In this document: positions 40,795-51,222 of the stretch, piece by piece
How positions within the stretch are numbered: position 1 is the first letter of the stretch
Layout of the letters: each line of letters starts with the position of its first letter
Assembly: GCF_037076565.1 (NCBI RefSeq)
Contig: NZ_AP029028.1
Coordinates: 434,001-498,000, forward strand
Source: Herbaspirillum sp. DW155
Lineage (GTDB): Bacteria > Pseudomonadota > Gammaproteobacteria > Burkholderiales > Burkholderiaceae_D
DNA length: 64,000 nt
Direction of reading: 5' to 3'
The notes under the pieces: model-generated
Told to the model about the DNA's origin: nothing
The model's input: only the letters and a program-made list of their open reading frames with translations
Database searches by the model: none
Made by a program: the position numbers and the translations under genes

Positions 40795-42228
40795 ATGACC
40801 CGCACCGCCACCTCCATCGACCAGGACGCCGCCGACAGCCTGACCTGGCTGCACATCGGCGCCGGCTCTTTCCACCGCGCCCACCAGGCGGTCTACCTGA
40901 ATGCGCTGCGCGAGAGCGGCGTCGACCGCCGCTGGCAACTGGCGCTGGCCAACATCCGCGCCGACATGAGTCCGCTGCTCGAAGCGCTGGCCCGCCAGCA
41001 GGGCCAGTACACGCTGGAGACCGTCACGCCCCAGGGCGAGCGCAGCTATCAGCGCATCGCCGCCATCGGCCGCATCCTGCCGTGGGATGAACGGCTCACG
41101 CAACTGATCGCCGCCGGTGCCGAAGAACGCACCCGCATCATCTCCTTCACCGTGACCGAAGGCGGCTACTACCTCGATCACCACTACCAGCTAGACACCA
41201 GCAACGCCGACCTGGCCGACGACCTGCGCTGTGCCCTCGATGGCAGCGGCGCGCCGCGCACCATCTACGGCGCCATCGCCGCCATCCTGCGCGCGCGCAG
41301 CCAGGCCCATCCGCAGGCGGCACTGACCCTGCTGAACTGCGACAACCTGCGCCACAACGGCGAGCGTTTCCGGGACGGCCTGCGCCAGTTCCTGACGCTG
41401 CGCGGCGAGAGCGCACTGGTGGCCTGGATGGAGGCGTACACCAGCAGTCCCAATGCGATGGTGGACCGCATCACCCCCCGCCCCACAGCGGCGGTTGCGG
41501 CCCGTGTGAAAGAAAAGACAGGTATCGACGATCCCTGCGCCCTGATGGGCGAGTCCTTCATCCAATGGGTGATCGAAGACGACTTCAAGGCCGGTCGCCC
41601 GCGCCTGGAAGCGGCCGGCGTGGAGATGGTGCAATCGGTGTTGCCCTATGAAGAAGCCAAGATCCGCATCCTCAACGCCAGCCACAGCTGCATCGCCTGG
41701 GCCGGTACGCTGGCCGGGCTGCAATACATCCACGAAGGCACGCTGCGCGACGACATCCGCCAGATGGCGCATGACTATGTAACGCAGGATGTGATCCCCT
41801 GCCTCACGCCCAGCCCCATCGATCTGGCGGCCTACCGCGATACGACGCTGGCGCGCTTCTCCAATCCGGCCATCCAGGATACCAACCAGCGCGTGGCCGC
41901 CGATGGCTATTCCAAGATCCCCGGCTTCATCCGTCCGACCTTGCAGGAGAGCCTGGCCGCCGGCCGCGATCCGCAAGCCACTGCCATGCTGCCGGCCTTG
42001 TTCCTGGTGTTCCTGCAGCGCTGGGCCGCTGGTCAGCTGCCTTACGAATACCAGGACGGCATCTTCGACGCCGCCGCTGCGCGCCGCATGCTGGGCGCCG
42101 ATGACGTGGTGCAGGCCTTCTGCGCGGATGCCGTGCTGTGGGGCGAACTGGCTGGCGATGCGCGGCTGGTGGCGCTGGTGCGCGCGGCCTATGGGCGCGT
42201 GCAGCAGTGGCTGGCGCAGCCGCAGTGA
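40795..42228 (+). CDS. dalD: D-arabinitol 4-dehydrogenase (polyol-specific long-chain dehydrogenase)
   Basis: A 477-residue NAD-dependent dehydrogenase of the mannitol dehydrogenase superfamily; oxidises D-arabinitol to D-xylulose, and mannitol to fructose in many relatives. Motifs: [15 protein letters not shown] (19-35), [31 protein letters not shown] and the catalytic cluster K289, N294, H297 in [11 protein letters not shown]. The text is very close to what I recall of Klebsiella DalD. The neighbouring xylulokinase fits arabinitol use, and the fructokinase fits mannitol use. Start at 40795 with AAGGACC upstream; an ATG at 40696 lies inside the ATPase gene. Confidence 0.83.
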   Translation: MTRTATSIDQDAADSLTWLHIGAGSFHRAHQAVYLNALRESGVDRRWQLALANIRADMSPLLEALARQQGQYTLETVTPQGERSYQRIAAIGRILPWDERLTQLIAAGAEERTRIISFTVTEGGYYLDHHYQLDTSNADLADDLRCALDGSGAPRTIYGAIAAILRARSQAHPQAALTLLNCDNLRHNGERFRDGLRQFLTLRGESALVAWMEAYTSSPNAMVDRITPRPTAAVAARVKEKTGIDDPCALMGESFIQWVIEDDFKAGRPRLEAAGVEMVQSVLPYEEAKIRILNASHSCIAWAGTLAGLQYIHEGTLRDDIRQMAHDYVTQDVIPCLTPSPIDLAAYRDTTLARFSNPAIQDTNQRVAADGYSKIPGFIRPTLQESLAAGRDPQATAMLPALFLVFLQRWAAGQLPYEYQDGIFDAAAARRMLGADDVVQAFCADAVLWGELAGDARLVALVRAAYGRVQQWLAQPQ

Positions 42229-42290
42229 GGCTGCGTTTGTGGCCCAGGCATCATAGAATTGCCGTTCAATAACGAATAACGAGGAGCACC

Positions 42291-43763
42291 ATGTATCTTG
42301 GGATCGACCTGGGTACGTCCGAGGTCAAGGCGGTGGTGATCGATGAAGCGGGCGCGCTGGTGGCATTGGCCGGCAGCACGCTCAACGTCTCGCGTCCGCA
42401 TCCGCGCTGGTCCGAGCAGAGCCCGGCCGACTGGTGGCAGGCCACCTGTGCGACCGTGGACAAGCTGCGCGCGCAGCTCGGCAGCGAGCGATTCCGCAGC
42501 ATCCGCGCCATCGGCCTGTCGGGCCAGATGCATGGGGCCGTGCTGCTGGACGAGCACGATGAGGTATTGCGTCCTGCCATCCTCTGGAGCGATTCGCGCA
42601 GTGCGCCCGAATGCGCCGAGCTGGAACGTCGTGCGCCGCGTCTGCACGGCATCGCCGGCAACCTGGCCATGCCCGGTTTCACCGCGCCCAAGCTGATGTG
42701 GGTGGCGCGCCATGAGCCGCAGCTGTTTGCGCGCATTGCCACCGTGCTGCTGCCCAAGGACTGGTTGCGTTTCATGATGACGGGGCGCAAGGTCTCCGAC
42801 CCTTCGGATGCAGCTGGCACGCTGTGGCTGGATGTGGAAGGCCGCAACTGGTCCGACGAATTGCTGGCCGCGTCCGGCATGCGGCGCGATCAGATGCCGG
42901 CGCTGGTCGATGGCAGTGCGCTCTCCGGCCCGCTGCTGCCTGCGGTGGCGCAGGCCTGGGGCTTGCGTGCGGATGTGATCGTGGCCGGTGGTGCCGGCGA
43001 TGGCGCGGCCAGTGCGGTGGGCATCGGTGCGGTCAAGCCGGGGGATGGCTTCCTCTCGCTGGGCACTTCCGGTGTGCTGTTCGTGGTCAATGACCGCTTC
43101 CGTCCCAATCCGGGACGGGCCATCCACGCCTTCTGTCATACCCTGCCGCAGCGCTGGCACCAGATGAGCGTGATGCTCTCGGCGGCCAGTTGCCTGCGCT
43201 GGTTCTGCCGCTTGTGTTCGGTCGATGAGAAGAGCCTGCTGGCCGAGATCGAACAACTCGACGAGGAAGCGCGCAACAATGCGCCGCTGTTCCTGCCTTA
43301 CCTGTCCGGTGAGCGCACGCCGCACAACGATCCTTATGCCACCGGCGTCTTCCATGGATTGACGCCGGAGCACCAGCGCGCCGCGCTCGGCTATGCCGTA
43401 CTCGAAGGCGTGGCCTTCGGCATGGTCGATGGACTGGATGCCTTGCGCGCGGCCGGCACCGATGTGGCCGAACTGTCGCTGGTAGGCGGCGGGGCGCGCA
43501 GCCCCTATTGGGCACAGTTGCTGGCCGATGCGCTGCAGGTGCGCATCGTCACCCATGTCGGCAGCGAGGCCGGTGGCGCGCTGGGTGCCGCGCGCCTGGC
43601 CTGGCTGGCCGATGGCGGCGAGGAAGCCGAGGTGTGCCGCAAGCCGGCGCAGCAGGCGCAGTACCAGCCCGATGCGGCCCGTCATACGGCCTTGCAGGTG
43701 CGCCTGCAACGTTATCGGGCCATCTATGCGCCGTTTGCGCCATTGCAGGCCGAAGGCGGTTGA
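42291..43763 (+). CDS. xylB: Xylulokinase
   Basis: Phosphorylates D-xylulose to xylulose-5-phosphate for the pentose phosphate pathway. 490 residues of the FGGY kinase family: N-terminal phosphate loop LGIDLGTSEVKAVV, SGQMHGAVLLD, WSDSRS, GAGDGAASAVG with the catalytic Asp, LGTSGVLFV, and LSLVGGGARSPYWAQLLAD near the C-terminus. It ends the polyol operon (62 bases after dalD, GAGGAG before the ATG) and is convergent with the chemoreceptor gene, 18 bases away, without a visible terminator. Confidence 0.93.
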   Translation: MYLGIDLGTSEVKAVVIDEAGALVALAGSTLNVSRPHPRWSEQSPADWWQATCATVDKLRAQLGSERFRSIRAIGLSGQMHGAVLLDEHDEVLRPAILWSDSRSAPECAELERRAPRLHGIAGNLAMPGFTAPKLMWVARHEPQLFARIATVLLPKDWLRFMMTGRKVSDPSDAAGTLWLDVEGRNWSDELLAASGMRRDQMPALVDGSALSGPLLPAVAQAWGLRADVIVAGGAGDGAASAVGIGAVKPGDGFLSLGTSGVLFVVNDRFRPNPGRAIHAFCHTLPQRWHQMSVMLSAASCLRWFCRLCSVDEKSLLAEIEQLDEEARNNAPLFLPYLSGERTPHNDPYATGVFHGLTPEHQRAALGYAVLEGVAFGMVDGLDALRAAGTDVAELSLVGGGARSPYWAQLLADALQVRIVTHVGSEAGGALGAARLAWLADGGEEAEVCRKPAQQAQYQPDAARHTALQVRLQRYRAIYAPFAPLQAEGG

Positions 43764-43781
43764 GCGGTTTCCCCTGCGCGT

Positions 43782-45344
43782 TTATTTGCGCTGGAACTTG
43801 AACACCGAGATCGCCTGCAACAACCGCATGGTCTGCTCTTCCAGGCTGGTGGCCGTTGCGGCGGCTTCCTCCACCAGCGAGGCATTCTGCTGGGTACTGG
43901 CATCCATCTGCGTGATGGCTTCGTGAACCTGGTTGATGCCGGCGCTCTGCTGCTGGGTCGCTTCGTTGATCTCGCCCATGATGGACGAGACCCGCTGCAC
44001 CGAGGCCACGATGTCGCGCATGGTGCTGCTGGCCTGCTCGACCTGGCGATTGCCCACTTCCACCTTGGCCACCGAGTCATCGATCAGTTGCTTGATCTCC
44101 TTGGCCGCTGCCGCCGAGCGCTGCGCCAGCATGCGCACTTCCGCAGCCACCACCGCAAAGCCGCGTCCCTGTTCCCCGGCGCGCGCCGCTTCCACTGCGG
44201 CGTTGAGCGCCAGGATGTTGGTCTGGAAGGCGATGCTGTCGATCAGGCTGATGATGTCCACGATCTTGTTGGAAGATTCACTGATTTCGTTCATCGTCCT
44301 GCCCGTGCTGGCCACGGCCTCACCACCGCGCATGGCAATCGATGAGGCGGTGCCCGCCAGCGTATTGGCCTGGCCGGCGTGGTCGGCGTTCTGGCGCACG
44401 GTAGAGGCGAGCTGGTGCATGCTCGATGCGGTTTCTTCCAGGTTGGCCGCCTGCTGTTCGGTGCGGCGCGAGAGGTCCGTGTTGCCGGTGGCGATTTCGC
44501 GCGTGGCCTGGTTGATGGTCTCGACGTTGGAGCGCACGTCGCCGATGATGGCCGTCAGGTTCACGTTCATCTGGCGTAGTGAGGCCAGCAGGCGTCCCAG
44601 CTCATCATGGCGGCTGGTCTCGATGCGCACCGAGAGGTCCCCACCGGTGATGGCGTGGGTGATGTCCAGCGCCTGCTGCAACGGCTTGATGAGGGCCGCG
44701 CGCAGGGCGATCCACTGCACGATGGACAGCAGCGCTGCGACTGCCGCCAGCGCACTGATCCACCATTGATGCAGCGCCACCATGCCGGCCAGCACCACGG
44801 CGATCTGGATGGCCAGCATCACGCCCATGGACAGATTCAGCCGCGTATTGAGCTGCATGCGCGCGAGCCTGCCCAGCCATCCCGCCAGCCCGGTACGTAC
44901 CACTTCCCCGCGATGCAGGGCAATGCCCTTGGCCTGGCCGCGGCGGATACTGGCGTAGAGCTTGTCGGCGGCCTCTACCGCCGCGCGCTCGGGCTTGGTC
45001 CGTACCGACATGTAGCCGACCACCTGGCCGCTCTCGCGGATGGGCGTGACGTTGGCGCGTACCCAGTAATGGTCGCCGTTCTTGCTGCGATTCTTGACCA
45101 GCCCGGTCCAGGGCAGGCCGCCCTTGATGGTGGCCCACATGTCGGCGAAGGCTTCAGCCGGCATGTCGGGATGCCGGATGAGATTTTGCGGGGCGCCCAG
45201 CAATTCCGCTTCCTCGAAACCGCTGATCTCGATGAAGTAGGGATTGACGTAGGTGATGTTGCCCTTGAGATCGGTCTTGGAAACGATGGCCTTGCCATCG
45301 ATGAGCAGGCGTTCCTGCCCCGTGACGGGCATGTTCATGCGCAT
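43782..45344 (-). CDS. Methyl-accepting chemotaxis protein with N-terminal PAS domain (Aer-like)
   Basis: A 520-residue membrane chemoreceptor. Residues about 15-115 form a PAS domain ([38 protein letters not shown]), as in aerotaxis receptors. Hydrophobic helices at about 170-210, a HAMP segment, and the kinase-control tip [23 protein letters not shown] follow. There is no periplasmic sensor domain, so it senses an internal signal, probably redox or energy through a bound cofactor. A C-terminal FKFQRK replaces a CheR-binding pentapeptide. Start at 45344 follows AGGGGA. Confidence 0.92.
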   Translation of the reverse strand: MRMNMPVTGQERLLIDGKAIVSKTDLKGNITYVNPYFIEISGFEEAELLGAPQNLIRHPDMPAEAFADMWATIKGGLPWTGLVKNRSKNGDHYWVRANVTPIRESGQVVGYMSVRTKPERAAVEAADKLYASIRRGQAKGIALHRGEVVRTGLAGWLGRLARMQLNTRLNLSMGVMLAIQIAVVLAGMVALHQWWISALAAVAALLSIVQWIALRAALIKPLQQALDITHAITGGDLSVRIETSRHDELGRLLASLRQMNVNLTAIIGDVRSNVETINQATREIATGNTDLSRRTEQQAANLEETASSMHQLASTVRQNADHAGQANTLAGTASSIAMRGGEAVASTGRTMNEISESSNKIVDIISLIDSIAFQTNILALNAAVEAARAGEQGRGFAVVAAEVRMLAQRSAAAAKEIKQLIDDSVAKVEVGNRQVEQASSTMRDIVASVQRVSSIMGEINEATQQQSAGINQVHEAITQMDASTQQNASLVEEAAATATSLEEQTMRLLQAISVFKFQRK

Positions 45345-45504
45345 CTTGTATCCCCTGTGCTGAGAAGCTGCGTGGTGAAGGAAAGTCCAGCTGGCGGGGC
45401 GGCGGGAGGACAGGCAGCGTTCCCCCCTTCCTTGCAAACGCTTCTTGCCCGACGCGCCAGGCAACGACAGCCTGGCGCAGGTCCTGCCTGACGGGAATCA
45501 GACG

Positions 45505-46308
45505 TCAGGCGACGGGATTGTCTCCGTTGGGCGGGCCGTCGGATCCTCTGCGGGGCTTTCCGAAGACGCTAGTGTAGGTCGGATAGAAGGAACAGTACAT
45601 GATGACTGTCAGGATTATCGAGATCGGCAGCAGAATGAAGAAGACCGCCGTGAGGCTCCCGGTCAGGAGCGTGATGACCATGCTGATCACGGTCGGCACC
45701 ACGATGGCGATCAGGATCCACGCAAAGCCATAGACCAGGAACGCCCCCCCGGCGCGGCGCACCGTGAAGAAGCTGTAGAACAGCGCCTTCCCCAGCGACA
45801 TCTGCTGCCACATGATCAACGGTGCCGCATACCAGAAGGCCATCGCCGCCGGCACGTAGAGGGCGGCCGCCACCAGCATGGCCATACGCATGCTGCCGGC
45901 GGCGCTTTGCAGTTCATCGGCCGACAGGCCACCGCCCATCATGGCCTTCCAGAAGGTGCCGCCATCGGCCAGTGCTGAGGCCGCTACCACCACGGTCGCC
46001 ATCAGCAGATACAGCAGGCCCAGTTTCAGCAGCGTATTGCGCGCCGGACTGCGGAAACCCACCAGCAGCAGGTTGGGGAACACCCGTTCACCGCGCTCGA
46101 TCTGGGCGCAGGCCTGCATGAAGGACATCGAGAACAGCGGGATCAGGATCAGCGGCAGCATCTGGCCGAGCACCGGGATGATGCCCAGGGCCAGCATCAG
46201 GAACATGTAGGCCAGAAACAGCGTGGAGATCTCGGCCGGTTGCTTTCTGAACAGGACAAAGCCCTGTTTGACCCAGGTCCAGCCGGTGTGTGCGGGGATC
46301 TTTTCCAT
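45505..46308 (-). CDS. BPSS1780-family inner-membrane protein
   Basis: A 267-residue protein with about six hydrophobic helices. It begins GWTWVKQGFVLFRKQP, the typical start of the BPSS1780-like family, and ends with a hydrophilic tail (RRGSDGPPNGD). Function unknown. It is immediately downstream of thrB (11 bases), an arrangement conserved in Burkholderiales, so co-transcription is likely. Confidence 0.82.
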   Translation of the reverse strand: MEKIPAHTGWTWVKQGFVLFRKQPAEISTLFLAYMFLMLALGIIPVLGQMLPLILIPLFSMSFMQACAQIERGERVFPNLLLVGFRSPARNTLLKLGLLYLLMATVVVAASALADGGTFWKAMMGGGLSADELQSAAGSMRMAMLVAAALYVPAAMAFWYAAPLIMWQQMSLGKALFYSFFTVRRAGGAFLVYGFAWILIAIVVPTVISMVITLLTGSLTAVFFILLPISIILTVIMYCSFYPTYTSVFGKPRRGSDGPPNGDNPVA

Positions 46309-46319
46309 AGCTCCAGTGG

Positions 46320-47273
46320 TTACAGCGCCGGGGGCGCATCCTGGATGCGCAGACGCAGGATGCGTTCGAAGTGCGTGGGATCATGCGGCGTAAGCATCTC
46401 GGCTTCGCGCGGCAGGTAGAAGTCATACAGGCGCGAGAGCCAGAAGCGCAGCGCGGCGGCGCGCAGCATGGGCTGCCAGGCCGTGCGCTCGGCGTCCGAG
46501 AACGGACGTACGGCGGCATAAGCGGCCAGCATGGCGTCGCTGCGGGCGGTATCGAGCACGCCCGTGGGCAGGTCCACGCACCAGTCATTGACGGTCACGG
46601 CCAGGTCGAAGAGCCAGGTATCGACGCCGGCAAAATAGAAATCGAAGATGCCCGAGAGCTGCTCGCCCAGGAACATCGCATTGTTGCGGAACAGGTCGGC
46701 ATGCACCGGCCCGCGCGGCAGGGCGCGGTACTCGGCGGTGGCGGCGAAGTCCTTCTGGTACTGCACTTCGCTGGCCAGCAGCGCGCCCAGTTCGGCCGGC
46801 AGGAAGGGCAGCACCGCGGGCGTGGTTTCCAGCCACCAGGCCAGGCCGCGCAGGTTGGGCTGCAGGATCTTGAAATCCTTGGCCGCCAGATGCATGCGCG
46901 CCAGCATATCGCCCAGGGCGGCGCAGTGCACCGGTTGCGGATCGAGCTGGGACTGGCCTTCGAGCTTGCTGACGATGGCGGCAGGCTTGCCGTTGAGCAG
47001 GTTGACGATGGCCCCCTGGTCATTGGCCACCGGCGCGGGCACCGGAATGCCGCGCTGGGCCAGGTGGCGCATCAGTTCGAGATAGAAGGGCAACTGTTCG
47101 ATATGCAGTTTTTCGAACAGGGTCAGCACGTATTCGCCACGTTCCGTGCCGATGAAGAAGTTGCTGTTTTCGATGCCCGAGGAGATGCCCTTGATCGAGG
47201 TCGCGCGGCCGAGCGGGAATTGTGCAATCCAGTCCGAGAGTTGTTCCAGACTGACCGGTGTAAAGACTGCCAT
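46320..47273 (-). CDS. thrB: Homoserine kinase, ThrB type II
   Basis: Phosphorylates homoserine in threonine synthesis. 317 residues of the aminoglycoside/choline-kinase fold form of ThrB used by pseudomonads and betaproteobacteria: [34 protein letters not shown], the catalytic [11 protein letters not shown] and the metal-binding [11 protein letters not shown]. Start at 47273 gives the canonical MAVFT; the frame continues upstream without homology. Part of the conserved BPSS1780-thrB-DUF2782-polA neighbourhood, here interrupted before polA. Confidence 0.93.
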   Translation of the reverse strand: MAVFTPVSLEQLSDWIAQFPLGRATSIKGISSGIENSNFFIGTERGEYVLTLFEKLHIEQLPFYLELMRHLAQRGIPVPAPVANDQGAIVNLLNGKPAAIVSKLEGQSQLDPQPVHCAALGDMLARMHLAAKDFKILQPNLRGLAWWLETTPAVLPFLPAELGALLASEVQYQKDFAATAEYRALPRGPVHADLFRNNAMFLGEQLSGIFDFYFAGVDTWLFDLAVTVNDWCVDLPTGVLDTARSDAMLAAYAAVRPFSDAERTAWQPMLRAAALRFWLSRLYDFYLPREAEMLTPHDPTHFERILRLRIQDAPPAL

Positions 47274-47458
47274 GACGAAAATGAAAAGAGGATGCTGACT
47301 GAGGCGCGCCGCAGGCAAGTCCTGCAGCCGCGCGAGACGGACGGCAGATGCGCCGCCCTACCTGTTCCTGGACCGGCCGCCTCGGCAGCCGGGTCATGCG
47401 CGCCATCGGTTCGGGATGGCGTACCCATCACCGTGGGGCGATGGGCAAGATCACTGGA

Positions 47459-47893
47459 TCACTTCTTGGTGGTGTCGTCGGTGCTGCCATCCTGTGGCTT
47501 CTTGACGCCCCAGTCGAATTCGCCGACCTTCCATTGGGCCGAGCTCGGCGGCGGACTTTGTGCATCGCCCGGGGTGGAGCCGCCCAGTTGCGGGTTGGGA
47601 CGGATGTAATAGGTGCTGGGACCGGACTTGACTTCGATTTCCTTGGTCTGGCCGTGGTCGCGCCGTTCCTTGATGCTGTTGCCCTGGGTGCGGCTGTCTT
47701 CGCCCGGCTTGCGGATGGTCACGGCGGGCGGCTCGCCCTCTTCCAGCTTCTCCAGTTCGGGCGGGGGCGGCGCCGGCTGGGCGGTCACGCCTGCAGGCGT
47801 CTGCGCCAGGGCCAGGGGCGCGGCCAGGCCAGCCGATGCGCACAGCAGCAACGCTGCCAGGGACTCTTTGAACCGGAGTTGGGATGGTTTCAT
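47459..47893 (-). CDS. Exported DUF2782 protein
   Basis: A 144-residue protein with a signal peptide (hydrophobic SLAALLLCASAGLAAPLALAQ) and a Pro-rich linker. The conserved DUF2782 part runs PPAVTIRKPGEDS, KEIEVKSGPSTYYIRPN and the end FDWGVKKPQ. Function unknown; in related genomes it lies between thrB and polA. It is 185 bases upstream of thrB on the same strand. Confidence 0.88.
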   Translation of the reverse strand: MKPSQLRFKESLAALLLCASAGLAAPLALAQTPAGVTAQPAPPPPELEKLEEGEPPAVTIRKPGEDSRTQGNSIKERRDHGQTKEIEVKSGPSTYYIRPNPQLGGSTPGDAQSPPPSSAQWKVGEFDWGVKKPQDGSTDDTTKK

Positions 47894-48042
47894 GATCGTA
47901 TGAAGAAAAAGGGAGTGTCGTTTTCTTCATTGTAGCAAACCATCAAGGGCTGGCCCTCGCGTTTCTTCATAGGAATGATCAATAAGGCAACATCCAAACG
48001 CGAGCGCAGGCGGGGTCTTTCGTCCCATGCCGGGCGCGGGCG

Positions 48043-48738
48043 CTAGTCCAGCAGGGGGATGCGGGTACTGAGCCAGTCGGCCAGGGTAGGCGGCATGGGG
48101 ACGATCTTGACGAAATCTTCATCTTCGTCTTCGCTGGCATCGAAGTAGGCGAAGTGATCGTGGGCGTAGTCGAGCAGCAGCGGATAGTGGCCGCCCCATT
48201 GCACGGTGAAGTAACGTACCGCGCGCCAGCGTCCCTGCTCATCGAAGATCCTCAGGCGGATGGGATCCTGCAGGCCGGAGGCGACTCCGCTGCCGCACAG
48301 CTCGATGCGCAGCTGCTGTCCCCGGTATTGGCGGGTGCCGCCGTTGAGTCGCTGGGTGTACATGTCGCACTGCTGGTAGTGTGGCCGGAGGGCGGCCACT
48401 ACCGCGATGGCCGCGCCATAGCTCAGGGCCAGCATGTAGAGCACGGTCGTGGTCTGGTAGATCGGTCGCCAGCGCGGCATGGCCAGGGCGATGACACGGC
48501 TGACGCCGGTGTAGAACCAGCCCAGGGTGATGGCCATGAGGCCAGCGGCCAGCCAGTAGACGGTTTCCCGGTGTTGTTGCAGGGCCGGCCCGGCGTTGTT
48601 CAGTCCCCATTGCCGCAGCACAGTGGAGGGCAGCAACAGCATGGCGGCACCTGCGACCATGAGCATCAGGCACACGAACAGCACCGCGTAGAGCGTCCCC
48701 AGAAGCAGCTGCGTGAAATAGGCGCGGGCGACGGGCAT
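48043..48738 (-). CDS. Membrane protein, paralogue 1 of the 48-49.7 kb pair
   Basis: A 231-residue protein with about four N-terminal hydrophobic helices (first about residues 10-35) and a soluble C-terminal domain of about 110 residues. That domain contains IELCGSG, RLRIFDEQGRWRAVRYF and the ending RIPLLD. It is clearly related to the product of 48986-49672: same length, helix count and landmarks (LCG, RLRVF/RLRIF, MPP, IPLL). No known function recognised. It is GC-richer than its paralogue. Proximity to the DUF6402-like gene suggests a protective role; inference only. Confidence 0.7.
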   Translation of the reverse strand: MPVARAYFTQLLLGTLYAVLFVCLMLMVAGAAMLLLPSTVLRQWGLNNAGPALQQHRETVYWLAAGLMAITLGWFYTGVSRVIALAMPRWRPIYQTTTVLYMLALSYGAAIAVVAALRPHYQQCDMYTQRLNGGTRQYRGQQLRIELCGSGVASGLQDPIRLRIFDEQGRWRAVRYFTVQWGGHYPLLLDYAHDHFAYFDASEDEDEDFVKIVPMPPTLADWLSTRIPLLD

Positions 48739-48985
48739 GGAAGTGCAAGGGCAAAAATGGGATGAATCTTCATGTATCTGCCTTGCATCATGAATTCTTG
48801 TGGGGTTGTTTCAAATCGTACGTTGGGGAGGGAAGTGAAGGTTTTTACACTGATGGGTGGTGGTGGGGTTGGTGAGAGCAGCGTGTGGCAGGGGGGGCGG
48901 TGTCAGGACGCAAGCGGAATGTGAAATATCAGGCATTCGGGCCGGGTCGGGCGTGGAAACCGTTTTAGATGCGAGGGTGCAATAC

Positions 48986-49672
48986 CTACCGCAACAGTGG
49001 TATTACCGTCCGGACGCGATCACCCCATGAGGGCGGCATGAAGAGTGTCTTCTCATAGTCCGGATCGTCGACGTCGAAATACCGGATGCGATCACTTGCA
49101 TACTCCAATCCATGGGGATACTGGAAATCCCAGTCCGCCTTGAAATAGCGGCTTGCGAGAAGGCGATTGTCTTCGTTGAAGACGCGCAATCTGACATTCA
49201 CGTAATGACTGTCGTCCGGATCGGTGCCGCATAACTGGATGCGATATTTTTTGCCGAAGAACTCATGAACGCCTCCCTTGAGCTTCTCGCCTACTGCTTC
49301 GCAGTTTCCATAACTCGGTCCGAAAGCGGTAGCGATAATGATTGAAAATCCATAGACCATAAAGATGGTTGCCAGAAGAGAAAATGCCCGATACCAAACA
49401 ATGTGAACTGGATTTTCTGCTGGGATGGCTCTATTGAGCATGCGATAAAAAAGAAGGGTGGCGGTCAGAAGCAAGACACCAAATAGCGAGTAGAAAAAAT
49501 GAGTCACGAATTCTTCGCGTGGCCGCATGAAAAATGGGGCCGCATACTCTGCCAGTGAAGGGGGCAACGCGAGAACAATTAATCCGAGGATGATCGGAGT
49601 AACGACCAAGAAAAGTGTTACGAGAAAGATGCCTAGTAGCAGTTTCAATACATAGGTTCGGGTGGTCGGCAT
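48986..49672 (-). CDS. Membrane protein, paralogue 2 of the 48-49.7 kb pair
   Basis: A 228-residue protein with four hydrophobic helices in the first 125 residues and a soluble domain with CEAVGEKLKGGVHEF, IQLCGTD, RLRVFNEDNRLLASRYF and the ending VIPLLR. Its ATG lies 28 bases inside the end of the DUF6402-like gene on the same strand, an overlap typical of translationally coupled pairs. AT-richer than the chromosome around it. Candidate immunity or accessory partner of the DUF6402-like protein; not proven. Confidence 0.72.
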   Translation of the reverse strand: MPTTRTYVLKLLLGIFLVTLFLVVTPIILGLIVLALPPSLAEYAAPFFMRPREEFVTHFFYSLFGVLLLTATLLFYRMLNRAIPAENPVHIVWYRAFSLLATIFMVYGFSIIIATAFGPSYGNCEAVGEKLKGGVHEFFGKKYRIQLCGTDPDDSHYVNVRLRVFNEDNRLLASRYFKADWDFQYPHGLEYASDRIRYFDVDDPDYEKTLFMPPSWGDRVRTVIPLLR

Positions 49673-50363
49673 ATTGTGTCGAGTTCAACGTAGATAGGGC
49701 GATTCAGTTTCATTCGAACCGGCGATGAGTAAATCATGAAGTCTCCACCGCGTTGATGCTTCTCTCTCCATTCGTTATAGGTCTTGTTAAAGATCGGAAA
49801 ATAGACATCCGCTTTACGATATTTCGATAACATTCCTTCCCTGGTATCTACTACCAACTCCAAGCCATCGTTGGTGAGATAGGGAAAATGTAGTCTACTT
49901 CGGTCTTCCGGTGAATTTCCTAGGTCCGTATGAATGGCAAGCGGAAGACTGAAGCCCATTTTTTTATAAAGGCCACGCTCACGTCCATCTATTACCTGAC
50001 TCACCAATCCTCCAGAGGTAATAATGGCGCCAGTGCTGTTCCAATGGCCCAGATATTGGGATTTCCGGGAGTCTTTGCCTTCGTTGAATGAGTAATTGTC
50101 TTTGACGTAAACGAACAGATGCGTGATGGCGACACGAGGATCTTGGCAAAGTGTTTTGGTTTTCTTGAGATTGTCATATTTAAAGTATTTCTCACCTGAT
50201 ACCGTTACATCAGCAATCGCCGCGTAGAGATTGAAGTTCGCCAATGCTCCGGTAAGGTCGGTAATCCCCCAAGCTTTTGTCAGCGTATCTTCTTCTGAAA
50301 CAGTGAGATGTTGAAAGTGCCAATTGATATGAAACTGCCGGAGATCGGAAAGAAATCTCTCTG
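49645..50363 (-). pseudogene. DUF6402-like protein, C-terminal part (split by IS)
   Basis: The 3' 719 bases of a gene whose 5' part lies beyond the IS at 51223-51854. It encodes LTGALANFNLYAAIADVTVSG, THLFVYVKDNYSF, SQYLGHWNSTGAI, DVYFPIFNKTYNEWREKH and RGGDFMIYSS, which match my memory of DUF6402, a family seen near secretion and effector loci. Joining the two parts through one TA restores one frame of 450 residues. The separate frame now opens inside the IS (ATG-like start at 50490), so a fused product is possible but probably not functional. Confidence 0.75.
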
Positions 50364-51222
50364 TAGAACCCATTTCATAAATAGCGCCGCATGAGGATGA
50401 CGGAGAAAGCGAGATGAACGAAGCCTGTGTAATGATCGGCGCAACGCTCCCATCGGGTAAGTACACGCTTGAAGGCATTAAGCCAGGCAAACAGTCGTTC
50501 GATCTTCCATCGGCGCCGGTATCGGCGCAGCGCCCGGCCGTCTTGAGTGACCGCTCTTTTTCGATTGCTCTTGTGTGGTGCGATCAGTTCAATGCCTTTG
50601 GCAGCAAGTCTTTGATCGAGCGGATCACTATCGTAGGCGCGATCCCCAATAATTCGTTCGGGTCGTCCCACTGTGACAATCTCATCGAGGGTAGCCTCGA
50701 CAAGGGTGACTTCATGTGGGCTAGCAGAAGACGTGTGCACGCCGAGTGGAAGACCAGTAGCGTCTGCAATAACCATGAGCTTCGTACCCTTGCCCCGCTT
50801 GGTCTTTCCGACCTTTGGGCCCCTTTTTTTGCCAACACAAACGTGCCGTCAATAAAGCATTCGGAAAGATTGATTTGGCCAACCTCTTCGAGGTGTTGCG
50901 CCAGTGCTTCGAGTATGTGCCGTAGCACGCCACTCTTGACCCAGCGCGAAAATCTTCGGAAGCATGTCGTGCCAGAGGGGAACCGATCTGGCAAATCACA
51001 CCAGGCCGCACCGGTGCGTAGCACCCAGAGAATCCCGTTCATGACGGCGCGGTTGCTGTGCAATTCCGGGCGTCCACGCCCATCATCACGTCTAGGTGTT
51101 TCTGGTATCAGCGGCTCCAGAATCGCCCATTGTTCGTCTGTTAGTTCTTCTCTTCGTGCCATACGAAGAAGTTAACACGCACGATAAAAAGTTAACAGAC
51201 CCTATTTATGAAATGAATTCTA
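50364..51222 (-). mobile_element. IS5-family insertion sequence, copy 2
   Basis: The same 859-bp block as at 12922-13780, inverted. The ends are bordered by TA on each side, and removal of the element with one TA reconstructs the DUF6402-like frame exactly. The same inverted repeats, slippery run and coding frames are present. The two inverted copies, about 37 kb apart, could recombine to flip the intervening chromosome. Confidence 0.95.
50375..51162 (-). CDS. IS5-family DDE transposase, two frames joined by -1 frameshift (copy 2)
   Basis: Same protein as in copy 1: first frame from 51162, second ending at 50375, with the A7/G4 slippery run in the equivalent place (reverse complement at about 50821-50831). 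Catalytic D, D and E are intact. The two copies translate identically in every frame compared, so no decay is visible since transposition. Confidence 0.9.

Noticed and set aside
45454-45478. 9-bp hairpin between the chemoreceptor and BPSS1780-like genes as terminator
   Set aside because: Stem is good (45454-45462 with 45470-45478) but there is no T-run on either strand.
50414-51175. 253-codon frame antisense to the IS transposase (also 12969-13730)
   Set aside because: Identical in both IS copies only because the IS is identical; the real product is the frame-shifted DDE transposase on the other strand.
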